The notes under the pieces: model-generated
Databases searched by the model: none
What the model was told of the DNA's origin: nothing
The model's input: only the letters and a program-made list of their open reading frames with translations
Source of the DNA: Didymella arachidicola
Taxonomy: Eukaryota > Ascomycota > Dothideomycetes > Pleosporales > Didymellaceae
Assembly: GCA_016630955.3 (NCBI GenBank)
Contig: CM049999.1
Coordinates: 558,001 to 622,000 of the forward strand
Reading direction: 5' to 3'
Length of the DNA: 64,000 nt
Program-made: the position numbers and the translations under genes
In this document: positions 25,302 through 35,248 of the stretch, in pieces
Layout: every line of letters begins with the position of its first letter
Position numbering within the stretch: the stretch's first letter is position 1

Positions 25302-27149
25302 ACGTGTTTCCCCACCGAGCCGCCCACCCCCACCGAGTCGCCCGCCCTCACCAAAATCGCGACTATTACAACAACTATTACTATGCCGCCACAACGCGAC
25401 GCGCAATCGACCTATAACGAAGGTACACTATACCTTGCTATCCAGGCTACAAAAGCCGCTGAACCCGACAGTACTAGGCACGCGTCTAGGGCCTTTGCTG
25501 TCCCCCGAACAACGCTAAGAGACCGACGCGCTGGAAAGCCTTCACGACGCGATACTGAGCCTAACTCGAAGAAGCTAAAAAAGCTAGAGGAGGATGTAAT
25601 AGTCGCGCGTATACTTGACCTAGACGCACGAGGAATAGGCGCTACAAGGGCTATGGTGGAAGAAATGGCGAATGATCTCCTTGCTGCGCGCGGTGAAGGA
25701 CCTGTTGGCAAGCACTGGGTAGACAGGTTCAGAACGCGTACCAAGGAAGTCAAGCTTCGACGCAGCCGTCCATACGATCGTCAGCGAGCCCTAAACGAAG
25801 ACCCACGCGTTATAACGCCCTGGTTCGAGCTAGTAAGGACAACAAAGGAGAAGTACGGCATCCTTGCTGAAGACACACATAACTTTGATGAGTCTGGGTT
25901 CATGATGGGCATAATTAACGCTCAGATGGTCTTTACAGGCTCTGAGAAGCGAACCAATCCAAAGAAGATACAGCCAGGCAACCGTGACTGGGTCACAATC
26001 ATCCAGGGCATCTGCGCTGCTGGCTGGGCTATCCCACCCTTCATTATCTTTGGTGGTAAGGTCCTTATATCAAGCTGGTACCCAGGCCTGCCTCGCGACT
26101 GGGTAATTGAGACTAGCTCTAACGGCTGGACAACAAATGAGCTTGGTCTAAAGTGGCTGAAGCACTTTGACGCGCATACAAAGGAGCGTACTGTGGGTGT
26201 GTACCGTCTACTAATTGTGGACGGCCATGAGAGCCACAGCTCTGCTGCATTTCACCAATATTGCGCAGAACACAAGATTATCACCCTGTGTATGCCCCCA
26301 CACTCGTCGCACCTATTACAGCCGCTTGACGTGGGCTGTTTTGCCCCCTTGAAGCGGGCGTACTACGCTGAGATCGACAGCTGGGCAAGGTACTCTGTCA
26401 CTCAAGTTAAGAAAGAGACCTTTCTACCAGCCTTTCACATTGCTTTTAACAAGGCAATTACAAAGGAAAATATCCTAGCAAGCTTTAGAGGCGCTGGTTT
26501 AGTACCTCACGACCCAGAGCGGGTGTTATCAAAGCTTGATGTGGTGCTTCGTACACCAACACCTCCACTACCAGAGGACACCCCTTGGGAGTCCAAAACG
26601 CCAGCCACAATAAAAGAGATGGAGGCGCAGTCTACGCTAGTTCGTGAGCGCATACAAAGGCACAGAGAGTCTCCTATCTCTCCTCTTCTGCAAGCAGTTG
26701 ACTCGCTCACAAAAGGCATGGCTGTAATAGGCCACAATTCACTATTACAAGCTAGGGAACTGGCAGGGCTTCGGAAGTCAATTGACGCCTTAACAGAGCA
26801 GCGCAGTCGCAAGAGAAAGTATATTCGGACAGAGGAGAGTCTTACAGTGGGTGACGTACAGGATTTGATAGCTGAGAAGGACGGTGGCGGCCAGGAGGCA
26901 GCAGAACCGCCAGCGAAGAGGGTGCGCAAAGAGAGGCACTGCGGGCGTTGTGGCAAGACTGGCCACAACGCGCGCACCTGCACTGCAGAAATAGTAGATT
27001 CAGTCGATAGCGACGCTTCTAAGGATTAATTTGAGATTGATACTGTATTTATGCAGCGTTGTGGTCGAGCGTAATAATCGTGTAATAGTCGCGATTTTGG
27101 TGAGGGCGGGCGACTCGGTGGGGGTGGGCGGCTCGGTGGGGAAACACGT
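25302..27149 (+). mobile_element. Element A: intact zinc-knuckle pogo-type transposon
   Basis: The 1,848-bp element is flanked by TA at 25300-25301 and 27150-27151. It has perfect 69-bp inverted repeats (25302-25370 and 27081-27149). Each repeat starts ACGTGTTTCC and then carries two tandem 18-bp-spaced units, CACCGAGCCGCCCACC and CACCGAGTCGCCCGCC. The single gene inside is uninterrupted. Perfect ends, a clean TA duplication and an open frame indicate a young and possibly active copy. It has landed between RFX and yop1. Confidence 0.95.
25383..27029 (+). CDS. Pogo/Fot1-type DDE transposase with C-terminal zinc knuckle (element A)
   Basis: Uninterrupted frame of 548 residues starting 81 bp inside the left end. 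Order of regions: helix-turn-helix DNA-binding part (about 10-130; PRTTLRDRRAG, then a CENP-B-like second helix region with GPVGKHWVDRF), a DDE_1 catalytic core with D169 (NFDESGF), D280 (DGHESH) and D316 (LQPLDVGCF), i.e. DD35D, then a basic coiled stretch (QRSRKRKYI). A CX2CX4HX4C knuckle follows (CGRCGKTGHNARTC, C520-C533). The catalytic core is that of Tc1/mariner-superfamily pogo/Fot1 transposases, which cut and paste at TA. The retroviral-type zinc knuckle is an unusual addition. About 90% of residues match the element at 57.4 kb. Confidence 0.95.
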   Translation: MPPQRDAQSTYNEGTLYLAIQATKAAEPDSTRHASRAFAVPRTTLRDRRAGKPSRRDTEPNSKKLKKLEEDVIVARILDLDARGIGATRAMVEEMANDLLAARGEGPVGKHWVDRFRTRTKEVKLRRSRPYDRQRALNEDPRVITPWFELVRTTKEKYGILAEDTHNFDESGFMMGIINAQMVFTGSEKRTNPKKIQPGNRDWVTIIQGICAAGWAIPPFIIFGGKVLISSWYPGLPRDWVIETSSNGWTTNELGLKWLKHFDAHTKERTVGVYRLLIVDGHESHSSAAFHQYCAEHKIITLCMPPHSSHLLQPLDVGCFAPLKRAYYAEIDSWARYSVTQVKKETFLPAFHIAFNKAITKENILASFRGAGLVPHDPERVLSKLDVVLRTPTPPLPEDTPWESKTPATIKEMEAQSTLVRERIQRHRESPISPLLQAVDSLTKGMAVIGHNSLLQARELAGLRKSIDALTEQRSRKRKYIRTEESLTVGDVQDLIAEKDGGGQEAAEPPAKRVRKERHCGRCGKTGHNARTCTAEIVDSVDSDASKD

Positions 27150-27406
27150 TATCTGTAAATTCATTGTTTGCTGCAGGCACACGTTATGGAGCCGATCATT
27201 CCTGCTGTTTGGCTTGTGAAAGATGACGCAAGTGGTTAGATGACATAACGCACGCCCACTGTGCCTTCCCCCCATAATAATCCTTCCCCACCCTCTGCTC
27301 CCTCAAAGGCCACATCGCCAGCACTCCATTCCACTCACACGAGCACTAAACCCACCACATCAACACCTTCCTAAATCACGCACAAACACCACAAACGGCC
27401 TCCGTC

Positions 27407-28167
27407 ATGTCTGTCCAGGAGAGAGCCCAGGCGCACCTGTCGCAGCTCGATAAGGAGGTAAGATTACAATCCAAGCATAACACTACGGGTGCGAACCGTA
27501 TTTGATGCTTGTTGCGACATCATTGTTTGCAGCGCATCTAAATCTGGGTAACGTTCGCTGACTTGATGGTGTGTTCCAGCTTTCCAAGTACCCCGCCCTC
27601 AACAACTTCGAGAAGCAGACCTCTGTTCCCAAGGTCTACGCCATTCTCGGTCTTGCCGGCCTTTACTTCTTTTTGATCTTCTTCAACATCGCCGGCGCGT
27701 TCCTTGTCAACATCGCTGGGTTCATCATTCCCGGCTACTATTCGCTCAATGCCTTGTTCACCGCCAGCAAGGTCGATGACACACAGGTGCGTTAAGAAAC
27801 TTGCGAGTGCACGCGCATTGCTCGCCCATTGATCGTTGTGGACATACTAACATCGTTTCAGTGGTTGACCTACTGGGTCGTGTATGCGTTCCTGACGGTC
27901 TTCGAAAGTGCCGTCAACGCCGTCTATTGGTTCCCCTTCTACTACACCTTCAAGTTCGTCCTCATCATTTGGATGGCCCTTCCCCAGACTTCGTAAGTTT
28001 GATATGCCAGGAAAAACAGACTTTAACTGACACTCGACAGTGGTGCCCAGATCATCTTCCGTTCCTTCCTCCAGCCCGTCTTCTCGCGCTACTTCTCCGA
28101 GTCTGGCTCGACCGCTGCCGACCTTCGCGCCAAGGTTGACTCGGCTGGCAAGTCCCACGCTTCCTAA
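27407..28167 (+). CDS. yop1: Yop1/REEP5-family ER membrane-shaping protein
   Basis: Four exons, 27407-27457, 27580-27786, 27862-27992 and 28041-28167, give 171 residues, the usual length of fungal Yop1. The protein is of the TB2/DP1/HVA22 family: a short N-terminal tail (VQERAQAHLSQLDKELSKYPAL), then hydrophobic hairpins (YAILGLAGLYFFLIFFNIAGAF; IAGFIIPGYYSLNAL), the family signature DDTQWLTYWVVYAFLTVFESA, and WFPFYYTFKFVLIIWMALPQT. Yop1 inserts hairpins into the ER membrane and, with reticulons, curves it into tubules. The introns have GT-AG ends. The promoter region upstream has been shortened to about 255 bp by the insertion of element A. Confidence 0.95.
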
Positions 28168-29535
28168 GCGTCTCATGTCTTTACCATGTTTCTGATGGCC
28201 GCATGACCAGGCAAAAAAGGGTTGGCGGACGAAACAGCCGAGAAGACAATACGCAGCATACCAGATGAATGTCTGAACATGCGGCAGGTTGATCCCATAC
28301 GGCATGCGGCTATTGCGGCTTGGAGGAATCATGCAAACGAAACTATGCGACCTGTGCAATTCATTAGCGACTGTAACGGCGGTTCTGGAGAACACAAGAA
28401 GATATCCCTGCGTGTCACGATACGACTCCCTTCGACAGCTTGATCGGATGTCTATGTTGATTTCCTTGACGTTAGGTTGTAGTTGTAGAGCAAGCTGTTG
28501 CATCAGGTTCGGTGCTGTGCACAGCTCGACATATTTAACTACAACACTACATTCCTATCTTCCAATGTTCCAATGTTCCAATGTTCCACGGGCATCGCAA
28601 TCACTTGGCTTGAGCACCTGGCACAATGCATATCAGACACAGCTGATGCTCGTCCAACAGACCCGCACCGCATGACCGATATGGACCAGACATAACTCCT
28701 CATAACAGCATTCTCAGATTTGGACTTGCTCCCAAGCGGATGGAAGAGACGCCTTATTCCAGTGCGACAATCAAGAATACTTTCATTTACGTTTCATAAC
28801 ATTCGCTTTGGAGGAGATAGCTGGCTGCTACCCGTCACGCAAAGTTTAAGATATGATTACCCCTTACTGGACAGTTGACAATCTGATTCGACTGTGGCTA
28901 TAAAGATCAAGCAACACACTCCTCCCACGATCTATTGTACCATTTAGCCATGCCCGTTCGCCTTTCTCAATCTACCTAGCGAGCTTTGCTTATACTTTCC
29001 GAGCGACTGTCTACACGCCGCATCTACAAACAGGACATGTCAATCTCAACTGTCCCTCTTTGCCGCCAATCCACTAGGCTTGCAAGCGCCATATCACGCT
29101 TGGGTCGGGCCCGCCAGGTAATGAAAGAACCTGAAACTGTATACGAACACAATACCCACACTAGCTTTGACTATCATTGCGACATCACCATGAAGCTCCT
29201 CGGCTTACTGCTGAAGGACGGAGCTCAACTGTGTGCCCCATGCGTATTTGCATATTCATACATGACTTGTTCAGAAACGACCCTGAACATGCTGAGTACG
29301 ATTGGAAGATGGCTGCGAGACATGATAACACATGTGCCCAGGTGTCGTTAAGTGGAAGAACGTGATCAGGCGCGAGTGGTGACGTCAACAGCGTTGCGGG
29401 GCGCGTCTGAACGCGCAGGACCATTGCAAACATCATTCGTACTGAGATGCTGCTGTGCAACTACGAACTCGCTAGTTCCTTCAGGGCCTTTTCGATTTTG
29501 CTGTCCCCAAAGTCTTGATCCTGATCCCGCAAACC
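28168..29535. other. Intergenic, with a short tandem repeat
   Basis: No gene is supportable. It contains the 3' flank of yop1 and the upstream region of the glycosyltransferase. The only structure noticed is a small tandem repeat at 28,560-28,588. Confidence 0.5.
28560..28588. repeat. TTCCAATG tandem repeat
   Basis: The 8-bp unit TTCCAATG is repeated about 3.6 times without mismatch. It lies in intergenic DNA and is most simply a short microsatellite. Confidence 0.8.
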
Positions 29536-30768
29536 ATGAACCAAATGACACTCACAATGGCTGCCGAAACAAACCCCAAGGCGGGGAAGAACGCCTATGT
29601 CACGCTCCTCACGCGCCCTTCGTACCTTGCAGGTGCCATACTTCTCGCATACACATTGCATAAGCACTCGCCAGATACACCGCTGATCATCACCTATACT
29701 CCTGACACCGTAGGCGAAGCTTCCATTGCTGCCTTCAAAGCCGAAGCCAAACATTGCAACATGATCATCAGGCCCGTCGAGCACCTGCGACTCCCGGAAG
29801 ATGGAACGAAGCACGGCATGGTGGCAGAGCGATTCATCGATACCTGGACAAAATTGCGCGTCTTCGACCTATACGACCTTGGCTTCGAGCGTCTCTGCTG
29901 GCTCGACGCCGATATGATGATCGTCTCGAACCCCTCGCCTTTGATCTTCAACGCCGAAAACGACGCATACCTTGAAGGTGGTGACGGCATGCGGATAATG
30001 GCCACGCACGTGTGCGTCTGCAACCTTGATCACGACAGCTGGGCGCCCAAGGAATGGGTGCCAGAGAACTGTGCATTTACACACCTCAAGAACAGCTCAG
30101 AGATACCAGAGGTCAAGAACGAGCCTGAGACATTTGGCCAATTCAACTCCGGAACATTCGTCTACCGCCCTTCGAAAGCACTCTCCGACTTCGTCCTCGC
30201 CAAGTTCAACGAATTAGGCAATGCTCGCCTGCGCGCCATGAAGTTCCCAGACCAAGACTTCCTCAACGAAGCATTTAATAGCCGCTGGAAGACTCTGAGC
30301 TGGAAGATAAATGCGCTGAAGACATGGCGGTATTGGCACCCCAACATCTGGGCGGACAACGAGGTTGGCGTCCTGCACTACATTGTCGACAAGCCGTGGG
30401 CAGCGCGGGTCAATCCAGACGGTACAGCGGGATACCTGGGCAAGGATGGCGAGACGCACACGTGGTGGTGGAAGGAGTATGAGAGTTGGCAGAATGAAAG
30501 GATGAAGCAGAATGAGGCTGGACTGCTGGCCACTGTTAGCAAATACGCAGCCGCTGAGAACGGAGAAGAGAGCGAAGAGATGAAGGCCATCGGAGGCGGC
30601 GCGCAAGACTTTGCAAAGAAGTGGAAGGATGGGAAGGAGGTTGATGCGCAAGATGGTGGCGAGCCGGAGTTTCCACAGCTTCAGAAGAAGGTTGAGAGAG
30701 GACACGGCCCGGTCATCCGAGGCAGAGGGAGAGGGAGAGGTGAAGGTTGGAGCATAATGGAGGCATGA
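29536..30768 (+). CDS. Glycosyltransferase family 8 protein (glycogenin/galactinol-synthase-like)
   Basis: Intronless frame; 410 residues from the ATG at 29536, with in-frame ATGs also at 29545 and 29557. The N-terminus AYVTLLTRPSYLAGAILLAYTLHKH is the GT8 nucleotide-binding opening. LDADMM (D124, D126) is the metal-binding DxD motif. A second conserved block is QFNSGTFVYRPS near residue 205, and the DQDFLNEAF motif follows. GT8 enzymes transfer a sugar from a UDP-sugar with retention of configuration; the acceptor here cannot be told. There is no signal peptide or membrane segment, which suggests a cytosolic enzyme. The C-terminus is polar and ends in an RGRGRGRG-type run. Confidence 0.85.
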   Translation: MNQMTLTMAAETNPKAGKNAYVTLLTRPSYLAGAILLAYTLHKHSPDTPLIITYTPDTVGEASIAAFKAEAKHCNMIIRPVEHLRLPEDGTKHGMVAERFIDTWTKLRVFDLYDLGFERLCWLDADMMIVSNPSPLIFNAENDAYLEGGDGMRIMATHVCVCNLDHDSWAPKEWVPENCAFTHLKNSSEIPEVKNEPETFGQFNSGTFVYRPSKALSDFVLAKFNELGNARLRAMKFPDQDFLNEAFNSRWKTLSWKINALKTWRYWHPNIWADNEVGVLHYIVDKPWAARVNPDGTAGYLGKDGETHTWWWKEYESWQNERMKQNEAGLLATVSKYAAAENGEESEEMKAIGGGAQDFAKKWKDGKEVDAQDGGEPEFPQLQKKVERGHGPVIRGRGRGRGEGWSIMEA

Positions 30769-31276
30769 TCACGTTGCGATAGAAGAGGATACGCCTAGAT
30801 CTAGGTTATAAAACATTCACGTCTTTCCACAGATACCATCAGGGTGCTCAATGCATCACTCCAGCACAAGCACAAAGAGCTGAATCCCAAATGAAGATAC
30901 AGATAGCTTGATCCAGAATTGAAACGGACTGCAGTTGAAATTGTTGTTTTCCTTTCAATGCATGCGAAGAGGTCGAAGTAGGCCAGGGAACGGAAGTCCC
31001 GTTCCGGAAAGGACCTCGGCATTGCATCCACGTCACGACGCAGCTGTGCAACTCTCCACCAGCCTCTCTGGCATCCAGGCTCTGTCTTCTCCTCTGCCTT
31101 TTCACGCAATTCGTACAGCGGACACCGAAACCGGCCACGTACGAACACAATATCGCAGTGACCGCTGATCGTACCCCACACGCCTCATCAACGCGCCGGC
31201 TACGCAACCGAGCCCAGCTCCCCCACGCGACCCAGCTTCCACGCGAAGCTCCGGGCATCGCACCACACAGCACACC
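30769..31276. other. Intergenic
   Basis: The 3' flank of the glycosyltransferase and the upstream region of PEX3. No feature is recognised. Confidence 0.5.
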
Positions 31277-32954
31277 ATGATACAGTCAACGCGCAACTGG
31301 CTGCGACGCAACCGCACCAACTTTGCCATTGGCGCCGGCGTCCTCGGCACCGCCTACCTCGCAGGCCAGTATGCGCTGGGCAAGTTCAGCGAAGCCCGGC
31401 AGCGCATGAGCGAGGAGCGCATTGCCAAGGAGAACCTGCGGCGGCGCTTCGAGCAGAACCAGGAAGACTGCACCTTCACGGTGCTCGCAATCCTGCCGAC
31501 GGCTACAGAGAAGATCCTCGATGCGATACCCGTCGAGCAGGTGCTGGAGGAGCTGCAGCGGCAGAAGGCGGAGCGGCTGGCGAGGAGCGTGGGACCGAGC
31601 GAGATTGCGAGCAGCGCGCCGCCGAGCGTCGTGGACACCACAGAAGACGGCACGCGGAGCAGCCTGCAGGACTCGGAGAGCTATGTGCATGCCAGCCAGG
31701 TCGCGCTGGACGAGGGGAGCACCGTGTCTGGCGAGACCAGCACCGACGCGGCCGGCGACAAGGAGGCGGTCAAGGCCGGCAAGAAGAGCAAGGCACAGCT
31801 GTGGAACGAGATGAAGATAAGCTGTGAGTCACTCCGCTGCCCTGGAGCTGCAAGTGCTGACCTGTTCAGCCATCACCCGCGCCTTTACCCTCCTCTACAC
31901 AATCTCCCTCCTCACCCTCCTTACCCGCGTCCAACTCAACCTCCTCGGTCGCCGCAACTACCTTGCCTCTGTGGTCTCGCTCGCATCACCTCCATCCGCC
32001 GAATCGTCCTCCCGCATCAACCTCGAGAACAATGACGACGACAACTTCGAGCAAGCCTACGGCAACGACTTCGAGACGAACCGCCGGTACCTGAGCCTGA
32101 GCTGGTGGCTGCTGCACCGAGGCTGCGTTGAGCTGATTGGGAGAGTGCGAATAGCTGTAAAGGAAGTCTTCGGCCTGCTCAATCCACGTGAGGAGATCAC
32201 CATCGAGAAGCTCAGTCAATTGACACTCGAGGTGCGGAAGCGTGTTGAGGGCGCCACAGAAGAAGAGCGGCGGTAAGCTCTCCTTTCGGCAGCAACTCAT
32301 CCACCCACTAACACATCCAGAACTTGCAAGTGGCTGCAGTACCTCCTCCCACCACCCGACCAAGAAGACTTTGTCCTCGCCGAATCCGGCATGACATCTT
32401 CCTCCCAATGCACGTCGCCCACAACAACCACCTCGCTCCGCCGCCTCATCGACGAAACCAGCGACATCATCGACTCGCCCGCCTTCACATCCGTCCTCAC
32501 GCGCCTGCTCGACGCATCCTTCAGCCACCTCATCGACGTCAAAATCAGCCAACTAAGCTACAAAATCCCGCCCATCAGCGCCGACAGCGCCCGCGTAACC
32601 GAAATAGTAGGCGATGGCGTAAAAGCAAAGGTCGCAAACAGTCTGGCCGTGTTCTGCAGACAGGCCCACAACATCGGCGCGGGCGCGAACAACGAGTACC
32701 TGGAGAAGATCGAGCAGGTGGGCGAGCTCGAGGCCTTTGCGGCTGTCGTGTACAGCAGTAATTTCGAGTTTGAGAGTCCCGCGCTGGCGGCCGAGGGCGC
32801 CACCGGTGTCACGCTTGCTGAGAGTTCTGAGGCGGCTGAGCTGAAGGAGAGGAGCGCGAATGAGCTGAAGGAGTTGAAGGAGGAGGTCAAGGAGAAGTTG
32901 GAGAAGGCCGAGGAGAGCTTTGAGAGCGCGTGGGATAAGGCTGTTGCGAATTAG
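31277..32954 (+). CDS. PEX3: Peroxin-3 (peroxisome biogenesis membrane receptor)
   Basis: Three exons, 31277-31823, 31870-32272 and 32321-32954, give 527 residues. Introns of 46 and 48 nt have GT-AG ends and join in frame. The N-terminus, WLRRNRTNFAIGAGVLGTAYLAGQYALGKF, is the basic stretch plus membrane segment that anchors Pex3 in the peroxisomal or ER membrane. RRFEQNQEDCTFTVLAILPT is the family signature just after it. ITRAFTLLYTISLLTLLTRVQLNLLGRRNYLASVV in exon 2 is also characteristic. Pex3 recruits Pex19 with cargo membrane proteins. The C-terminus after about residue 470 is an added Glu/Lys-rich coiled stretch. Residues of about 95-170 form a disordered Ser/Thr-rich insert common in fungal copies. 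Confidence 0.93.
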
Positions 32955-34005
32955 GCTGGGTGATGGGTGGGGAATGGCTCTAGTAGCCCTACTGCGGAGC
33001 GTGTTGAAGTCACTTTCTACAGGACGAACCGAACTGTGCGCGTAAATGTTGAATGAATGATACCCGATGACTAACAATTTAAGAATCCGGCCGATCTGAA
33101 GCTCTTCTGCGTATCCCACGTATGTGTACCAACATTACATACTTTGCCTGCAACCTTTCGTGTGTTCGCTATAAAATCCGCTCTTCAACGCCCTGCAAGA
33201 CCTGCACTCTACCTGGCCTCCTAACCCTCGCACTGCGGCACTTCCATCCAAAACACATCTCCACAGGATCCTGAAAGGCAAACCTCTCAGCCTGGAAACC
33301 ATCGTCAATCGCGCGCCATCACACACTAATCACCATCGTCTCCGTCGTCGGCGTCGGTGCCCCGGAAGAAGCCTCTCCCTTGCCTTCAACTTTAATCGCA
33401 CCCATCGTCTGCCTGCAAAGCCATTGTCAGCCCACCCCTTCCATATCAGTGACTAACCATGTAAACGCAAGCAGACAACCGGCGGTTGCTCCAGAACGTA
33501 GCAATCTACCGGATCGGAGGCCCGATAGATGTGAACAGAACATGATGCGGCCAGTGCAGGAAGACAGCGGAAAGAGTTCCTCAGACTAGATCGACAGTGG
33601 GGTTGAGGCTGTCGTATGGATGCGTTGGGTAACGGCGAGGTTGGTTGAAATTGAGATAAGACATAGGGAATGACGCACTCCTTACCTGGTGGGATGCTGG
33701 CTGGGATTAGATCTATTGGACTGGACTGGACTGGACTGGTTTCCATTGCGGATGCAGGGTAAAGCAGAGGAGCTGCGTGAGGCGAGGTCCTGGGCAGGAT
33801 GATGGGGTGTCCGGTCGTCACGCATGTCCACCTTGGCCGGATATCTGGAAGGACCCGGAATCTCTGGCGGTAACTGTCCGCTAGGATAACAATTGCTGGT
33901 GATCAGTAACGTTGTCAATTCCGAGCCGTCTACGCAACCCCAAAGAGTTGCCTGGCAGCTTGTAAGAGGTCAGACGCCCGCACGGGTGTGCACCACAGAC
34001 GCGTA
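32955..34005. other. Intergenic between convergent genes
   Basis: Lies between PEX3 (plus) and the half-Zn2Cys6 gene (minus). Only short domain-less frames occur. A small GGACT repeat is at 33,717-33,740. Confidence 0.5.
33717..33740. repeat. GGACT pentanucleotide repeat
   Basis: The unit GGACT is repeated between four and five times in intergenic DNA. It is a simple microsatellite with no visible function. Confidence 0.7.
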
Positions 34006-35248
34006 TCAAGTCATTCCATTGCCTTGGGAGTAGTCCTGGTCCCACTGGTTCAATGAAGAGTAAGCAAATGGAAAAACGTCCTCTTGGCCTGGTCCCTGGA
34101 CACAGATGATAGGAGAGCTCGGAAACGTATGTCTACCCTGGCCGTCAAATCCAGACTGGAAAGAGTCCATGGGATCCAATTGGACGGTATCCGGTTGATT
34201 GTAGCTTGACCAGTAAAGTGGTGGTTGATCGTTCGGAAGTGATCCGTGATGCTGTGCAGACGAAGATGATTGATTTACGTACCCCGACCTGTCATGCTGA
34301 TCGCTGGTCGCGACCGGCGCTCGAGAATTGTTTTGGACGGCGAAGGATTGCTCAGATGCATTGCTTGCATGGCGACTCGGGAAATGTGATGAGAAGGTAC
34401 GTTGGTGGATTGTGTCCGGGTTGTGGCGATACGAGTTGGGAGCGTGCTCGAGCTGTATGTCTTTGTAATTCTTCACGTCATTCATCTCAGTCTCGAGTGA
34501 GATGCCCCTACAGGCCGCGTGAGCAGTGACGACTGAAATTCAGTCAGACTGACCTTTGAAAGCGCTCTGTAAGCCCAGTGGCATCTTTGAGCGAGGAGTG
34601 GTGACTCTCCATGTGTGTGCACTAAACGGTGTCAGAAATTGTAGAGAAATAGACAATGGTTAGACATGCCCTCGCCTTCGTACGTCTACATTTGTGACAT
34701 GCTCCTCGTTGTCTGGTCTTCTTGTATTCCTGCTTTTCCTCGGATGTCATCTTCCTTTTGGTTTTCTGGTGCATAGGCCGTCCGTCGAACGCACTGAAAA
34801 CGAGACGAGTGCTTGTTGTGGCAAGAGTGGGGTCTGCAGGCAACGACAGTGATGGTGCATGTTGTACTGTTGAGTACTTTCGGTCCAGGTCTCGAAACAC
34901 TGAAGAGTTGATTGAGCTCGCTGGTGATACCGGCAGGAGTCGATAGTCCTCAGAGCAATCGCCACCCTGTGTGTCAAACCTAGCTTCCGGCTGATGGCAC
35001 CGCTGAGACGGTGGAGCTTTTGCAGGTGTTATCGTAGTGTTGTTGAGCTGCATGTCATGTAGTTCCTGTTCGAAGAATGCAATGACCGCAGCACATTTTC
35101 TCTCGCGTAGAGTTCGATATCGCGAGAAAGATACTTTGAGGGCTTCGCTCAGATCGTCGGTGCCGACTTCGTAAGTAAAGACAATACCTTCCCAGGGCGC
35201 TGTTTGATCCGTAGTCTGGTAGCGTCGTACGATGGGAATTGAAGGCAT
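34006..35248 (-). CDS. Putative nuclear protein with half Zn2Cys6-like motif
   Basis: Three exons are proposed: 35248-34670, 34621-34554 and 34507-34006, giving 382 residues. The second intron (34508-34553) is GT-AG. The first (34622-34669) appears to be GC-AG, starting GCATGT. It is chosen because it joins RGACHKCRRTKAR to CTHM, completing CX2CX6C followed by TH, a signature I recall from many fungal proteins (R-G-A-C-x-x-C-R-R-x-K-x-x-C-T-H). That is the first half of a Zn(II)2Cys6 knuckle without the second half. An upstream EEKQEYKKTR helix also fits that family. The N-terminal part has a conserved-looking RTLRERKCAAVIAFFEQEL helix. The C-terminal exon is disordered. The function is unknown; DNA or RNA binding is a guess. 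Confidence 0.6.

Noticed and set aside
30214..30705. Minus-strand frame of 163 codons under the GT8 gene
   Set aside because: Shadow of the glycosyltransferase coding strand, which carries LDAD and QFNSGTF motifs.
32553..33119. Long minus-strand frames antisense to PEX3
   Set aside because: They mirror the codon bias of the PEX3 exons and contain no domain; the plus strand has clear Pex3 motifs and in-frame introns.
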